This document shows positions 8,043-20,088 of a stretch of 64,000 nucleotides of DNA, one piece after another. The DNA comes from UBA1351 sp963677885 (lineage in GTDB: Bacteria > Bacillota > Clostridia > Lachnospirales > Vallitaleaceae). Below the pieces are notes generated by a model, which searched no databases, was not told the origin of the DNA, and worked only from the letters and a program-made list of their open reading frames with translations. Positions within the stretch are counted from its first letter, which is position 1, and each line of letters begins with the position of its first letter. A program made the translations under genes and the position numbers. The stretch is from positions 2,728,001 through 2,792,000 of the forward strand of contig OY782500.1 of assembly GCA_963677885.1 (NCBI GenBank). The letters are read 5' to 3'.

Positions 8043-9539
8043 ATGAAACCTCTCGTATATGCAATAGCCAAAGATGACAGCTTTCGTAATAGAATATCAG
8101 AATGTATCAGCCAAGATAGTGATATAAAATTCATCACTAAATCAGACCTGCTCATGGAACTTTATAATGAGACACCCAACTGTATTATCCTATCCGATGA
8201 CGAAATGGATGAGGATAGTATTGCCCTTATTGACTCAACCATGAGCCTTGAATATGTACCAACCATATGTATTTCCTTAAATAAGGAAGATTGGCAGCAA
8301 ACTAAAACCCTAGACTATGCAACTTATATAGGAAAGAATAATGTTGACCCAGTCTTACCATTTCTAGTTGAACAAAGCTTACATTTTTCAAAGCGCTATC
8401 AAGATCTTCATACTTCAGTAGACACCTACGACATACTTAACGATGAAATGAAAGATTTGATGAACCTTACGATAGAAACGGTTGATTCTGAGGCCTTGAA
8501 TCCTCTCTTTTCATTTATGCAGTCTGTTTATGAGTATAATGATTTTTTGGATAATTCTCCGTCCTCATTATGGGTTGTACAAAAAAGACAAGAACAATTT
8601 GAAGCCATACAGTTAGATTTTATTGATGATCGTATATCAAGACCAATTAAATTTATGGATGAATCTTTTTCCTTTGATGCTTTTAAGGAAACTGGATATT
8701 TTAAAAATGAAGATGTAGATGAATTGTCCGATATCGATGATTTCAACCAACTGATGCCCCAAAGCCTTCTTGAAAAATCTCCAGCTATTGATAATGTAGC
8801 TTGTTTCTCTATGAATGATGTCATGCTAATTGCAATTAATTTTCATAAATCCATAAAACAAAGGGACTTAAATATCCTAAAAGCAATTACCATCAAGTTG
8901 GACCTTCTATATAATGTAGTAACTAGTTTTACTGAGCTTCAGGATTCTTTTATATATACTATGAATGCATTGGCCAGAGCAGCAGAAGGCAAGGATGATG
9001 TGACCGGTCATCATATTAAGAGGGTTAATGTTTTCTCAAAATTGATTGCAGAAGAAATTGGAGCCAGTGAACAGTTTATAAAAGAAATTGAAGTTGCAGC
9101 ACAAATGCATGACGTGGGAAAAATATTTGTTCCTGAGTCTATCCTCAATAAAAAAGGAAAACTCACTGATGAAGAATTTGCCTTAATTAAGGAACATACG
9201 ATACAAGGTGCCATCATTATCGGAGAATCTAAAAATTTAACCATGGCAGCAGAAATAGCCAGACACCATCATGAAAAATATGATGGATCCGGATATCCAG
9301 ATCGACTTATTGGTGAGACGATCCCCCTATCAGCAAGAATTGTTGCCTTGGCAGATATCTATGATGCCCTCCGAAGTCCAAGACCATATAAACCAGGTTT
9401 TAGTCATGATGAGGCATACGATATTATTGTTAATGGTGATGGTAGAGTAGAACCACGACATTTTGATCCTGAAATACTTGATGCCTTTACAAGAAGGCAT
9501 CAGGAATTTGACAATATCTACAATACATATGCTGATTAA
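8043..9539 (+). CDS. HD-GYP domain protein, probable cyclic-di-GMP phosphodiesterase
   Basis: This 498-residue protein ends in an HD-GYP domain, the family that hydrolyses cyclic di-GMP. His356-Asp357 lie in QMHDVGK, followed by HHEKYDGSGYP (GYP at about 417-419) and ALADIYDALRS. The first 120 residues look like a degenerate receiver domain: the strand pattern is there (MKPLVYAIAKDDSF, CIILSDDE), but the aspartate pattern is not clean. The middle region (about 130-300) is unrecognised. I chose ATG 8043 because AAGGAGG stands at 8032-8038; an in-frame TTG at 8025 has no such site. The gene lies 211 bases after the receiver gene, on the same strand, so it may belong to the same signalling unit. 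I saw no clear promoter or terminator between them. Confidence 0.85.
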   Translation: MKPLVYAIAKDDSFRNRISECISQDSDIKFITKSDLLMELYNETPNCIILSDDEMDEDSIALIDSTMSLEYVPTICISLNKEDWQQTKTLDYATYIGKNNVDPVLPFLVEQSLHFSKRYQDLHTSVDTYDILNDEMKDLMNLTIETVDSEALNPLFSFMQSVYEYNDFLDNSPSSLWVVQKRQEQFEAIQLDFIDDRISRPIKFMDESFSFDAFKETGYFKNEDVDELSDIDDFNQLMPQSLLEKSPAIDNVACFSMNDVMLIAINFHKSIKQRDLNILKAITIKLDLLYNVVTSFTELQDSFIYTMNALARAAEGKDDVTGHHIKRVNVFSKLIAEEIGASEQFIKEIEVAAQMHDVGKIFVPESILNKKGKLTDEEFALIKEHTIQGAIIIGESKNLTMAAEIARHHHEKYDGSGYPDRLIGETIPLSARIVALADIYDALRSPRPYKPGFSHDEAYDIIVNGDGRVEPRHFDPEILDAFTRRHQEFDNIYNTYAD

Positions 9540-9741
9540 GAGAGGTACTTCTATTTATAAATCTTCTTGAATTGAATGCGTGTTATCATAGACTAAGGTC
9601 AAAATAAAACTTCTTTCCTGAAAAGGTAAGATTTTATTAAAAGGGAATACCCTATATATAGAAGAAACTAGCTATAAATATCTATATATAGTAGTCTGAA
9701 TCCTTGCCTAAAAATAAACGAAAATTAGTTTGGAAAAGTAG
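9540..9741. other. Intergenic region before the rRNA operon
   Basis: This AT-rich stretch has no convincing gene. Two copies of the palindrome CTATATATAG lie at 9652-9661 and 9682-9691, 30 bases apart. No clear terminator for the HD-GYP gene was seen. Confidence 0.5.
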
Positions 9742-9770
9742 TTGACATTGTCTGTAAGCTTTAGTATAAT
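9742..9770 (+). promoter_or_regulatory. Consensus sigma-A promoter P1 of tRNA-Ser and the rRNA operon
   Basis: TTGACA at 9742-9747 and TATAAT at 9765-9770 are separated by exactly 17 bases, a perfect match to the housekeeping consensus. It lies about 95 bases before tRNA-Ser. Confidence 0.92.
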
Positions 9771-9863
9771 GTTTTTTGCGCTGAAAAACGCAAACGAATA
9801 TGGATTGAAATTATTTAGTCATATACATAGACGATAAGTAAGAAGTTGTTTACATAAGTCTTT

Positions 9864-9952
9864 GGAGAAGTACTCAAGTGGCTGAAGAGGTGCCCCTGCT
9901 AAGGGTATAGGTCGTTAATAGCGGCGCGAGGGTTCAAATCCCTCCTTCTCCG
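9864..9952 (+). tRNA. tRNA-Ser (GCT)
   Basis: The acceptor arms GGAGAAG and CTTCTCC pair over seven bases with discriminator G. The anticodon loop CTGCTAA reads GCT. A long variable arm, as expected for serine, precedes the T-arm GGTTCAAATCC. No CCA is encoded. Confidence 0.93.
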
Positions 9953-10015
9953 TTAGCGAATGAACCAGTTCAAACAGTTTCAAAAAAAGTTTTTCAAAAA
10001 ACTTTGAAAAAAGTG

Positions 10016-10044
10016 TTGACAAACAAAAAGAAACTTGATATACT
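10016..10044 (+). promoter_or_regulatory. Sigma-A promoter P2 of the rRNA operon
   Basis: TTGACA at 10016-10021 and TATACT at 10039-10044 are spaced by 17 bases. It lies between tRNA-Ser and the 16S gene, so the rRNA can be transcribed independently of P1. Confidence 0.9.
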
Positions 10045-10317
10045 ATCATTCGTTGCTCAACAAGAGAGCACAAGACAAAACATTCGTAAAGCCAGTAATT
10101 TCAATGGATTGAGCGACTGATAAGAACATTGATAATTGAATAGTGAAGTAAACCTAGAATAAAACATACCCGTTTTATTCAACAGTATCATATAAGATAT
10201 GATACCCAGAAAATTCTTTTTGAATTTAGCAACGCGAACGTGAAAGAGAAATCTTTCATGGAAACGAAGCTAGTGTAAATCGAGCGAGAGAAGAGAAATC
10301 TTCTTGGACAAACTTTT
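10045..10317 (+). other. 16S rRNA leader with processing stem
   Basis: This is the transcribed leader of the pre-rRNA. Bases 10126-10151 are complementary at 24 of 26 positions to 12049-12074 in the spacer after 16S, which would bring both ends of 16S together in a long RNase III-type processing stem. Confidence 0.7.
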
Positions 10318-12112
<1,795 letters not shown>

Positions 12113-12229
12113 TTGGTGGCGATGCGTCTTTGGGAAACACCCGTTCTCATACCGAACACGATGGTTAAGCCTTGGACGGCCGATGATACTTGGTTGGAGA
12201 CGACCTGGGAAAGTAGGTGGCTGCCATTT
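12113..12229 (+). rRNA. rrf: 5S ribosomal RNA, copy between 16S and 23S
   Basis: Typical 5S landmarks are present: the terminal stem GGTGGCGATGCG with GGTGGCTGCCA, and the loop sequence ACACCCGTTCTCATACCGAA. It differs from the downstream copy at 15881 by two bases (T for C after GTC, and TCTC for TCCC). A 5S gene between 16S and 23S is not the usual bacterial order. Confidence 0.93.
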
Positions 12230-12234
12230 TAAAT

Positions 12235-12307
12235 GGGGGTATAGCTCAGTTGGGAGAGCACCTGCCTTGCAAGCAGGGGGTCATGAGTTCGAATCTCATT
12301 ATCTCCA
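12235..12307 (+). tRNA. tRNA-Ala (TGC)
   Basis: Acceptor GGGGGTA pairs with TATCTCC, with two G-U pairs and discriminator A. The anticodon arm CCTGC-CTTGCAA-GCAGG gives TGC. The T-arm ATGAGTTCGAATCTCAT is intact. Ala(TGC) is a common resident of 16S-23S spacers. Confidence 0.95.
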
Positions 12308-12681
12308 TTCAGTATCTGATGATACTGTATGACATTTAAGTAAAGACAAAATGTGCGATCAGAGCCACGGCGATGAAAGCAACCATGAACATTGACAACT
12401 GAATAAAGTCAGTAATTATTAATTCTCCAGGATTTAATAATTACAAACCTATTAAATATCTGTATTTAAAATGAATTAGCCGATTCATGAAAAATACCGA
12501 AATAGATCATTATGAAAATAATACATCTGTTTCACTACGTAATCAGTTATCGTGACTGATTACACAGATACAAACCAAGGAGTGTAAAGATATCGTCGCG
12601 GTATGTTTACACAAAAGCCAGTGTTACTAGAGATAGTAACAAGTAATACATAACCAAATGTATTATACTCTAAAAGCGAAC
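12308..12681 (+). other. tRNA-Ala to 23S spacer with processing stems
   Basis: Transcribed spacer. GTAATCAGT/ACTGATTAC (12539-12563) and GTTACT/AGTAAC (12623-12640) form hairpins. ATTATACTCTAAAAGC at 12662-12677 is perfectly complementary to 15576-15591 after 23S, making a 16-bp base for the 23S processing stem. Confidence 0.7.
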
Positions 12682-15572
<2,891 letters not shown>

Positions 15573-15689
15573 AAAGCTTTTAGAGTATAATAGATTAGGT
15601 TATTGCTTGGATTGTAAAAAATAGGTTGACTTTATTTAGTTAAGTAGTTTTTGAGTAGTTGAACATGCTTCGTAAGAAGATTTTCATAT

Positions 15690-15761
15690 TCCTCAATAGC
15701 TCAATGGTAGAGCACACGGCTGTTAACCGTGGGGTTGTTGGTTCGAGTCCAACTTGGGGAG
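15690..15761 (+). tRNA. tRNA-Asn (GTT)
   Basis: Acceptor TCCTCAA pairs with TTGGGGA, with discriminator G. The anticodon loop in CACGGCTGTTAACCGTG reads GTT. The T-arm GTTGGTTCGAGTCCAAC is intact. Confidence 0.94.
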
Positions 15762-15806
15762 TTATAAAGAATTCGTTCTTTATTAGCTTTCTTTAAATTT
15801 ATATAA

Positions 15807-15878
15807 GGCCCGTTGGTCAAGCGGTCAAGACACCGCCCTTTCACGGCGGTAACAAGGGTTCGATTCCCTTACGGGTCA
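15807..15878 (+). tRNA. tRNA-Glu (TTC)
   Basis: Acceptor GGCCCGT pairs with ACGGGTC, with discriminator A. The anticodon arm CCGCCCTTTCACGGCGG reads TTC. It ends two bases before the second 5S gene. Confidence 0.94.
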
Positions 15879-15880
15879 TT

Positions 15881-15997
15881 TTGGTGGCGATGCGTCCTTG
15901 GGAAACACCCGTTCCCATACCGAACACGATGGTTAAGCCTTGGACGGCCGATGATACTTGGTTGGAGACGACCTGGGAAAGTAGGTGGCTGCCATTT
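15881..15997 (+). rRNA. rrf: 5S ribosomal RNA, copy downstream of 23S
   Basis: This is the second 5S copy of the same operon, nearly identical to the one at 12113 (two substitutions seen). It sits in the conventional place after 23S, behind two tRNAs. Confidence 0.94.
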
Positions 15998-16033
15998 TTA
16001 AGTATAAAAATATATTTTTAAATGGTTATATGT

Positions 16034-16039
16034 TATAAT
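16034..16039 (+). promoter_or_regulatory. Possible -10 box before tRNA-Cys
   Basis: TATAAT lies 13 bases before tRNA-Cys, which is closer than usual for a start point. No -35 box is recognisable 17 bases upstream. The last two tRNAs may simply be cotranscribed with the rRNA. Confidence 0.25.
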
Positions 16040-16051
16040 GTAATCGAATAT

Positions 16052-16122
16052 GGCGCCATAGCCAAGTGGTAAGGCAGAGGACTGCAACTCCTTTATCACC
16101 AGTTCAAATCTGGTTGGCGCCT
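16052..16122 (+). tRNA. tRNA-Cys (GCA)
   Basis: Acceptor GGCGCCA pairs with TGGCGCC, with the discriminator T expected for cysteine. The anticodon loop CTGCAAC reads GCA. The T-arm CCAGTTCAAATCTGG is intact. Confidence 0.94.
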
Positions 16123-16167
16123 TTCTTTATCAGATTTGATGAAGTTATGTAAACAATTATATTATAG

Positions 16168-16241
16168 CGCGGAGTGGAGCAGTCTGGAAGCTCGTCGGGC
16201 TCATAACCCGAAGGTCAGAGGTTCAAATCCTCTCTCCGCAA
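16168..16241 (+). tRNA. Initiator tRNA-fMet (CAT)
   Basis: The acceptor arms CGCGGAG and CTCCGCA leave the first pair as a C-A mismatch, and the anticodon stem holds three consecutive G-C pairs (GGG/CCC) around CTCATAA. Both are hallmarks of initiator tRNA. Discriminator A; no CCA encoded. Confidence 0.95.
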
Positions 16242-16249
16242 CTCTAAGA

Positions 16250-16273
16250 AACCGGTCAATACCGGTTTTTTTG
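16250..16273 (+). terminator. Intrinsic terminator of the rRNA/tRNA operon
   Basis: AACCGGT and ACCGGTT pair around CAATA, followed by TTTTTTG, directly after tRNA-fMet. Confidence 0.88.
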
Positions 16274-16469
16274 TTATTCAGTTATAACCTGTTTTATTGT
16301 AATTACTCAAATAACATATTATCATTTATAATTAAAGAGACAATGAAATAGTATATATGTCTATGATTTTGAATGGATTTAGATGGTATATAAATTTATT
16401 TCGTACATATTTATGGTACAGGGAGACGAAGATGAATAGACTGAGGGAATTAGATTAGAGGAGGATATA

Positions 16470-16805
16470 ATGGAAAAGTTAAGTATACTTTGGACAAATG
16501 CTGATCCTATTACAGCAGATAAAATGGTTTTTATGTATGCAATCAATGGTAAAATTAGAAATTGGTGGGATGAGATAGAGATCATTATTTGGGGGGCGAC
16601 AGCAAAGTTGGTCGTAGAGAACAATGAAATTGCTGATAGGGTCAAAGAAGCAATTGATGCGGGTATTAAAGTATCTGCATGTAGGGCTTGTGCCATAGAA
16701 TTGGGTGTTGAAGATGACCTGGTAGCTTTAGGAATTGAAACTAAGTACTGGGGAGAGGGCTTAACTGAAATTTTAAAAAAGGATGAAAAACTACTAACCA
16801 TATAA
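16470..16805 (+). CDS. DsrE-like family protein
   Basis: This 111-residue soluble protein begins LSILWTNADP and carries VSACRACAIELGV near residues 71-83. That pattern, and the predicted strand-helix order, fit the DsrE/DsrF-like superfamily, whose members carry sulfur or form subunits of sulfur-relay complexes. The cysteines at about 74 and 77 (CRAC) are the likely reactive ones. GAGGAGG just upstream supports the ATG. It stands alone between the rRNA terminator and a convergent flavodoxin gene, at the edge of a sulfur-handling region. A sulfur role is inferred from the family and neighbours. Confidence 0.78.
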   Translation: MEKLSILWTNADPITADKMVFMYAINGKIRNWWDEIEIIIWGATAKLVVENNEIADRVKEAIDAGIKVSACRACAIELGVEDDLVALGIETKYWGEGLTEILKKDEKLLTI

Positions 16806-16810
16806 AGAGA

Positions 16811-16852
16811 AATACCATCACTTAATTACCTAATGTAGTGATGGTATTATTA
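16811..16852. terminator. Bidirectional terminator between convergent genes
   Basis: AATACCATCACT (16811-16822) and AGTGATGGTATT (16837-16848) form a perfect 12-bp stem, with A/T-rich flanks on both sides. It can serve the DsrE-like gene on the plus strand and the flavodoxin gene on the minus strand. Confidence 0.75.
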
Positions 16853-17344
16853 CTATATAGTCCTAATTAATTTATCGATAAACTGATCAATTTGATTCCA
16901 ATCGCGTCTATCCAAAGGTTGAGTATCTTTAGGACCTAGAAGTAATTTAGGGAGGCCACTAAAGTGTTTATCAATTCTTCCATAGAATTCTCCAATAGCT
17001 ATTGGATTTAATGTTTCCTGGTATTTATTGTAGGCTTTTCTAATGGCTTTTTGCCAGATTTTGTGTCCGTTATCAAGTAGATATGAATTGTAGAATAGGC
17101 CTATTGTCTTCTGGCTTAATTGATCAAGATTGGTATCCAGAAAAGCTTTTGCATTCTGATCAATCTGCATACCATGTATGGGTGTTCCTAGGATTATTGT
17201 ATTGTATTCATCCAGCTGGGTCACTTGATCTAAAGGCTGAAGTGTTACCTGGTAGTCCTTGTTTGTTAACTTATCACAGATGTATTGGCTGATTTCTTTA
17301 GTTGTATCAGTTTCGGTGTAATAGGCTATAAGTACATCCTTCAT
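16853..17344 (-). CDS. Flavodoxin-domain protein
   Basis: This 163-residue protein starts MKDVLIAYYTETDTTKEIS. The phosphate-binding loop of flavodoxins (here YTETDTTKE) follows the first strand, and IILGTPIHGMQ near residue 50 matches the second FMN contact region. Its size and ending resemble flavodoxin-like proteins of the HemG/flavodoxin-5 kind, which shuttle electrons with bound FMN. AGGAGG stands before the ATG. It lies downstream of the thioredoxin-reductase fusion gene on the same strand, separated by a tandem repeat, and may supply or accept reducing power there. A haem-biosynthesis role is possible but there is no other sign of it here. Confidence 0.75.
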   Translation of the reverse strand: MKDVLIAYYTETDTTKEISQYICDKLTNKDYQVTLQPLDQVTQLDEYNTIILGTPIHGMQIDQNAKAFLDTNLDQLSQKTIGLFYNSYLLDNGHKIWQKAIRKAYNKYQETLNPIAIGEFYGRIDKHFSGLPKLLLGPKDTQPLDRRDWNQIDQFIDKLIRTI

Positions 17345-17397
17345 TTTCGTCCTCCTAACATATTAAAATCGTCATTTCTATCACAGCATAATCATCC

Positions 17398-17497
17398 TAT
17401 AATAGTATTATAGCTCGAATATATAAGGAGTGCATAATGAAAAGATTAGAGATGTATTAAAAGAAGCTACTAACATCTATGTCTAGTAGCTTCTTTT
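17398..17497 (+). ncRNA. Predicted ~90-base transcript: ribosome site, 7-codon ORF, terminator
   Basis: TATAAT at 17398-17403 could be a -10 box (no strong -35). AAGGAG at 17425-17430 is correctly spaced before ATG 17437; the frame reads MKRLEMY and stops at 17460. The stop overlaps the 5' arm of a perfect 14-bp stem (17459-17472 with 17484-17497) ending in TTTT. No plus-strand gene follows. It may be a small RNA, a short peptide gene, or a relic of a leader like those at 34956 and 35455. Confidence 0.45.
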
Positions 17498-17531
17498 ATG
17501 ACTATTATTTATTAATTAGGTATAATAACTT

Positions 17532-17639
17532 GTTAGCAGTTAGCAGTTAGCAGTTAGCAGTTAGCAGTTAGCAGTTAGCAGTTAGCAGTTAGCAGTTAGC
17601 AGTTAGCAGTTAGCAGTTAGCAGTTAGCAGTTAGCAGTT
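17532..17639. repeat. Heptamer tandem repeat GTTAGCA, about 15 copies
   Basis: GTTAGCA is repeated without interruption about 15.4 times over 108 bases, with no visible base changes. Being 7 bases long, it would shift frame if translated, and it lies between genes. It is a short-sequence repeat prone to slippage. It separates the flavodoxin gene from the thioredoxin-reductase gene, both on the minus strand. Confidence 0.95.
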
Positions 17640-17640
17640 G

Positions 17641-17690
17641 GTGGGGAATGCTGTCCTTTGGTATACTCGTACCGGTGGACATTTCCTTCT
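17641..17690. other. Hairpin after the thioredoxin reductase fusion gene
   Basis: TGTCC and GGACA, with TTTGGTA and TACCGGT (G-U pairs allowed), fold around TACTCG, with GGAA/TTCC extending the stem. On the minus strand this lies just downstream of the fusion gene. No T-run follows, so termination is uncertain. Confidence 0.4.
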
Positions 17691-17696
17691 GACAGA

Positions 17697-18947
17697 TTAA
17701 TGACATTCAGCGCAAATAGATTCCAGGTTGTCGATGATCTTATTGGCATCGAGATAACCGATGAATCTTTCTGAAACTTTTCCCTCTTTTGTAAGGACTA
17801 CAGCCGGGAATTCAGTTACGTTTAGTCTGTCGGCAACACCACTTGATTTGTAGATATCGACACGGTTAACTACAACACGGCCTTCAAAATGGTTTTCGAT
17901 TTTTTCTATTTCCATAAGGAAGTCACGGCTTTCAGCATCTACAGCATTGTAGATAAAAGTAAGACCTGGCTTGTCTTTTTGCATAATAACTTCGTGGAAA
18001 ACTTCACTTTCAGCGATGTATTTTTCAGCTGCGTATCCGGCGATTGCTCCGTCACCAACGGCTGTTGAAACTTGACGTAACCATTTGTCTCTAACGTCAC
18101 CTGCTGCAAAAACACCAGGAAGGTTTGTTTCCATCTTTTCGTTGGTGATGATATAGCCACGGCCTGTTAAGCGAACCTGGTCTTTGATGATATCTGTGTT
18201 AGGGATATAACCGATAAATTCAAAACAGTTGTCACAAGGCACAGGAATCTCTTCACCAGTCTTGTGGTTTTTAAGGACAACCGTTTCCAGGTGCTCGTTG
18301 CCTTCGAAGCGGGTAACTGTCGTATTCCACACGAATTCCATTTTAGGGTTTTTAAGAGCTGCTTCTTTGGCTATTTCATTACAGTCCATTTTACCCTCAT
18401 GGTGCATAACGGATACGATAACTTTTTTGGCGAACTTTGTAAGGAACATACCTTCTTCAATGGCAGCATCACCAGAACCGATAACAACAACGGTTTTGTC
18501 TGTATTGGCTGCAGCATCACAGGTTGCACAGAAGGAGATACCCTTATCGAATAAGAAATTTTCCTCACCTTCAGCATGAGTGATGCGGTTTTTGCTTCCT
18601 GTTGCCAAGATGACTGATTTAGCCAGGTATTTATTTCTGAAAGTTTCCACTACTTTTTCATCGCCTTCAAGATCAACAGTTTTTACATCGGTAAGCTTGA
18701 ATTTTACGCCCATTTTTTTGGCTTGTTCTTTCATAAGGTTAGTGATATCTTCACCTTTTGGGCTGTTAGGAAAACCTGGGTAATTTTCTATTTCATTGGT
18801 ATAGGTTGCAAGTCCACCTACAAGAGCTTTTTCAATTAGTAATGTGTTTAGACGTGCGCGACCTGCGTAGATTGCAGCAGTAAGACCGGCTGCACCGCCA
18901 CCGATGATGACGACGTCATAATGTTCAACTTTTTTTTCTCTAGCCAT
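17697..18947 (-). CDS. trxB: Thioredoxin reductase fused to a thioredoxin-fold domain
   Basis: Residues 1-315 are a thioredoxin reductase: FAD-binding GGGAAGLTAAIYAG near 16-29, redox-active CATC at 140-143, NADPH site GSGDAA at 157-162 and the second FAD contact GVFAAGDVRD. Residues 320-416 add a thioredoxin-like fold, with a cis-proline stretch NVTEFPAVVL. At the place where a thioredoxin would have CxxC this domain has NAVDAES, but the last residues are CAECH, giving a CxxC at the extreme C-terminus. The protein is about 100 residues longer than plain TrxB. CGGAGG supports the ATG. Its neighbours (split YeeE, TusA pair) suggest reduction of persulfides or disulfides in sulfur metabolism. 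Confidence 0.88.
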   Translation of the reverse strand: MAREKKVEHYDVVIIGGGAAGLTAAIYAGRARLNTLLIEKALVGGLATYTNEIENYPGFPNSPKGEDITNLMKEQAKKMGVKFKLTDVKTVDLEGDEKVVETFRNKYLAKSVILATGSKNRITHAEGEENFLFDKGISFCATCDAAANTDKTVVVIGSGDAAIEEGMFLTKFAKKVIVSVMHHEGKMDCNEIAKEAALKNPKMEFVWNTTVTRFEGNEHLETVVLKNHKTGEEIPVPCDNCFEFIGYIPNTDIIKDQVRLTGRGYIITNEKMETNLPGVFAAGDVRDKWLRQVSTAVGDGAIAGYAAEKYIAESEVFHEVIMQKDKPGLTFIYNAVDAESRDFLMEIEKIENHFEGRVVVNRVDIYKSSGVADRLNVTEFPAVVLTKEGKVSERFIGYLDANKIIDNLESICAECH

Positions 18948-19000
18948 GATTATTCCTCCGGATTATCATATTTACTATCATTTTTGTGTTACCTTTTTAT

Positions 19001-19130
19001 TTATCCATAATTAAGTTGTATAATGTTTATCCATGATTGAGGTGTATAATGTATATCCATGATTAAGCTGTATAATGTATATCCATTATTAACCTGTATA
19101 ATGTTTAACCTTAATTAAGCTATAAATTGT
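19001..19130. repeat. Five 26-bp tandem repeats, four carrying TATAAT
   Basis: Five units begin at 19001, 19027, 19053, 19079 and 19105, following the pattern TTATCCATGATTAAGCTG then TATAATGT. The first four hold TATAAT on the plus strand; the fifth is diverged. The array lies in the 329-base gap between the trxB fusion gene and the split transporter gene, both on the minus strand, and sits about 55 bases before the trxB start. Confidence 0.88.
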
Positions 19131-19176
19131 CTAACATCTAGACATATTGTGTGATTAATGAAGTATGAATTTTGGC

Positions 19177-19250
19177 ATGGGAGAAAATCCTACATAAATG
19201 TATGATTTTCTGTGCCCATATATTGTTGTTTAAGGAAAGTCAAACTTTCC
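19177..19250 (-). terminator. Hairpins after the YeeE C-half gene
   Basis: ATGGG, GAAAATC and TACAT pair with ATGTA, GATTTTC and CCCAT over 19177-19219; GGAAAGT and ACTTTCC pair around CAA at 19234-19250. Both lie just downstream of the minus-strand transporter gene. T-tracts are poor, so they may be attenuating or stabilising stems rather than full terminators. Confidence 0.4.
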
Positions 19251-19276
19251 TGATTGTGCGAGTTAATCTAAGATGT

Positions 19277-19834
19277 TTACATAAAGAATTTGACAAGTAG
19301 TTTACTGCCGACAATTGCTCCACCGAACATGGCTACAGCAAATACCCATCCGGATAGGGACAAGGATGCGATACCGCTAAAAAGTGCACCGATGTTACAT
19401 CCGAAAGCTACTCTAGCCCCGTATCCCATAAGCAGGCCGCCAAGAGAGGCCGCTACGATTTGCTTCTTGCTTTTAATCTTTTTGATTTTAAATTGTGAAG
19501 CAAATAAAACTGCAAGGAGTGCTCCAAGTATAATTCCGATATTTCTCCAGCTTCCTGAATGGTTAAGGAAACCGTTATTTAAAGTAGCCTGAGCGCCGTC
19601 ACTGGAAAAATAATACCATTTGTCGACACTGCCACCGAAGGCTTCATAGATCCATGCTCCCCAGTTGGCAAATACCCCGGATACACCCCATGGGTTACCG
19701 GTAGTTGCCAAGGTCACGATTTGGAATAAGGATAGAAGAACGGCTCCGGTAACGTAAGGCCAGGCATTTTTTAGCCATTTTTTATAAAACTCATGATTGC
19801 TGATTTTCAGCATGGTTTCTTTAAATGTACTCAC
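19277..19834 (-). CDS. YeeE/YedE-family sulfur transporter, C-terminal half as separate protein
   Basis: This 185-residue membrane protein matches the second half of YeeE/YedE (TsuA-type) transporters. The key motif is GARVAFGCNIGALFSGIA, near residues 137-154, with the conserved cysteine, followed by a final membrane helix. Hydrophobic segments lie near 25-45, 97-113, 126-142 and 155-180. The family moves thiosulfate or related sulfur (in some clades selenium-linked) compounds, with TusA-like partners. Normally both halves are in one chain of roughly 330-400 residues; here the N-half is at 20650. Translation starts at GTG 19834 behind GGAGG. Two tusA genes sit between the halves. Confidence 0.83.
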   Translation of the reverse strand: MSTFKETMLKISNHEFYKKWLKNAWPYVTGAVLLSLFQIVTLATTGNPWGVSGVFANWGAWIYEAFGGSVDKWYYFSSDGAQATLNNGFLNHSGSWRNIGIILGALLAVLFASQFKIKKIKSKKQIVAASLGGLLMGYGARVAFGCNIGALFSGIASLSLSGWVFAVAMFGGAIVGSKLLVKFFM

Positions 19835-19860
19835 GTTAAGACCTCCGTATAAGTCGCTAT

Positions 19861-20088
19861 TTACTTAACTTTTTCGATAATAACTTCCCATTCACCATCA
19901 TCAACTTCTTCAACTTCAACGTTGTGGCCATCTTTACGAGCCCATTCAGGAACGTTTTTCATAGCACAGGAGTGGTCGATTTGGCAGATAAGAACATCGC
20001 CGATTTCCATTTCTTTTAATTTATTTTGAGCCTTAACAAGTGGCACTGGACAAGCTTCACCGAGGCAGTCAATTACGATTTCTTGCAT
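19861..20088 (-). CDS. tusA: TusA-like sulfur carrier, copy 1
   Basis: This 75-residue TusA/SirA-family protein has the defining CPVP motif (Cys13-Pro-Val-Pro16) plus Cys8 and Cys38 in DHSCAMKNV. TusA proteins carry a persulfide on the CPxP cysteine and pass sulfur to partners; with YeeE they accept imported sulfur. The protein is identical over all 75 residues to copy 2 at 20229; the genes differ at five synonymous positions. AAAGGAG supports the ATG. It lies 26 bases upstream of the YeeE C-half gene and is probably cotranscribed with it. Confidence 0.9.
   Translation of the reverse strand: MQEIVIDCLGEACPVPLVKAQNKLKEMEIGDVLICQIDHSCAMKNVPEWARKDGHNVEVEEVDDGEWEVIIEKVK

Noticed and set aside
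16136..16351. 71-codon frame over tRNA-fMet and its terminator
   Set aside because: It runs through a complete initiator tRNA and a terminator and has no ribosome-binding site.
17532..17639. Heptamer array as a CRISPR
   Set aside because: The units are 7 bases long with no spacers, and no cas gene is near. It is a simple tandem repeat.
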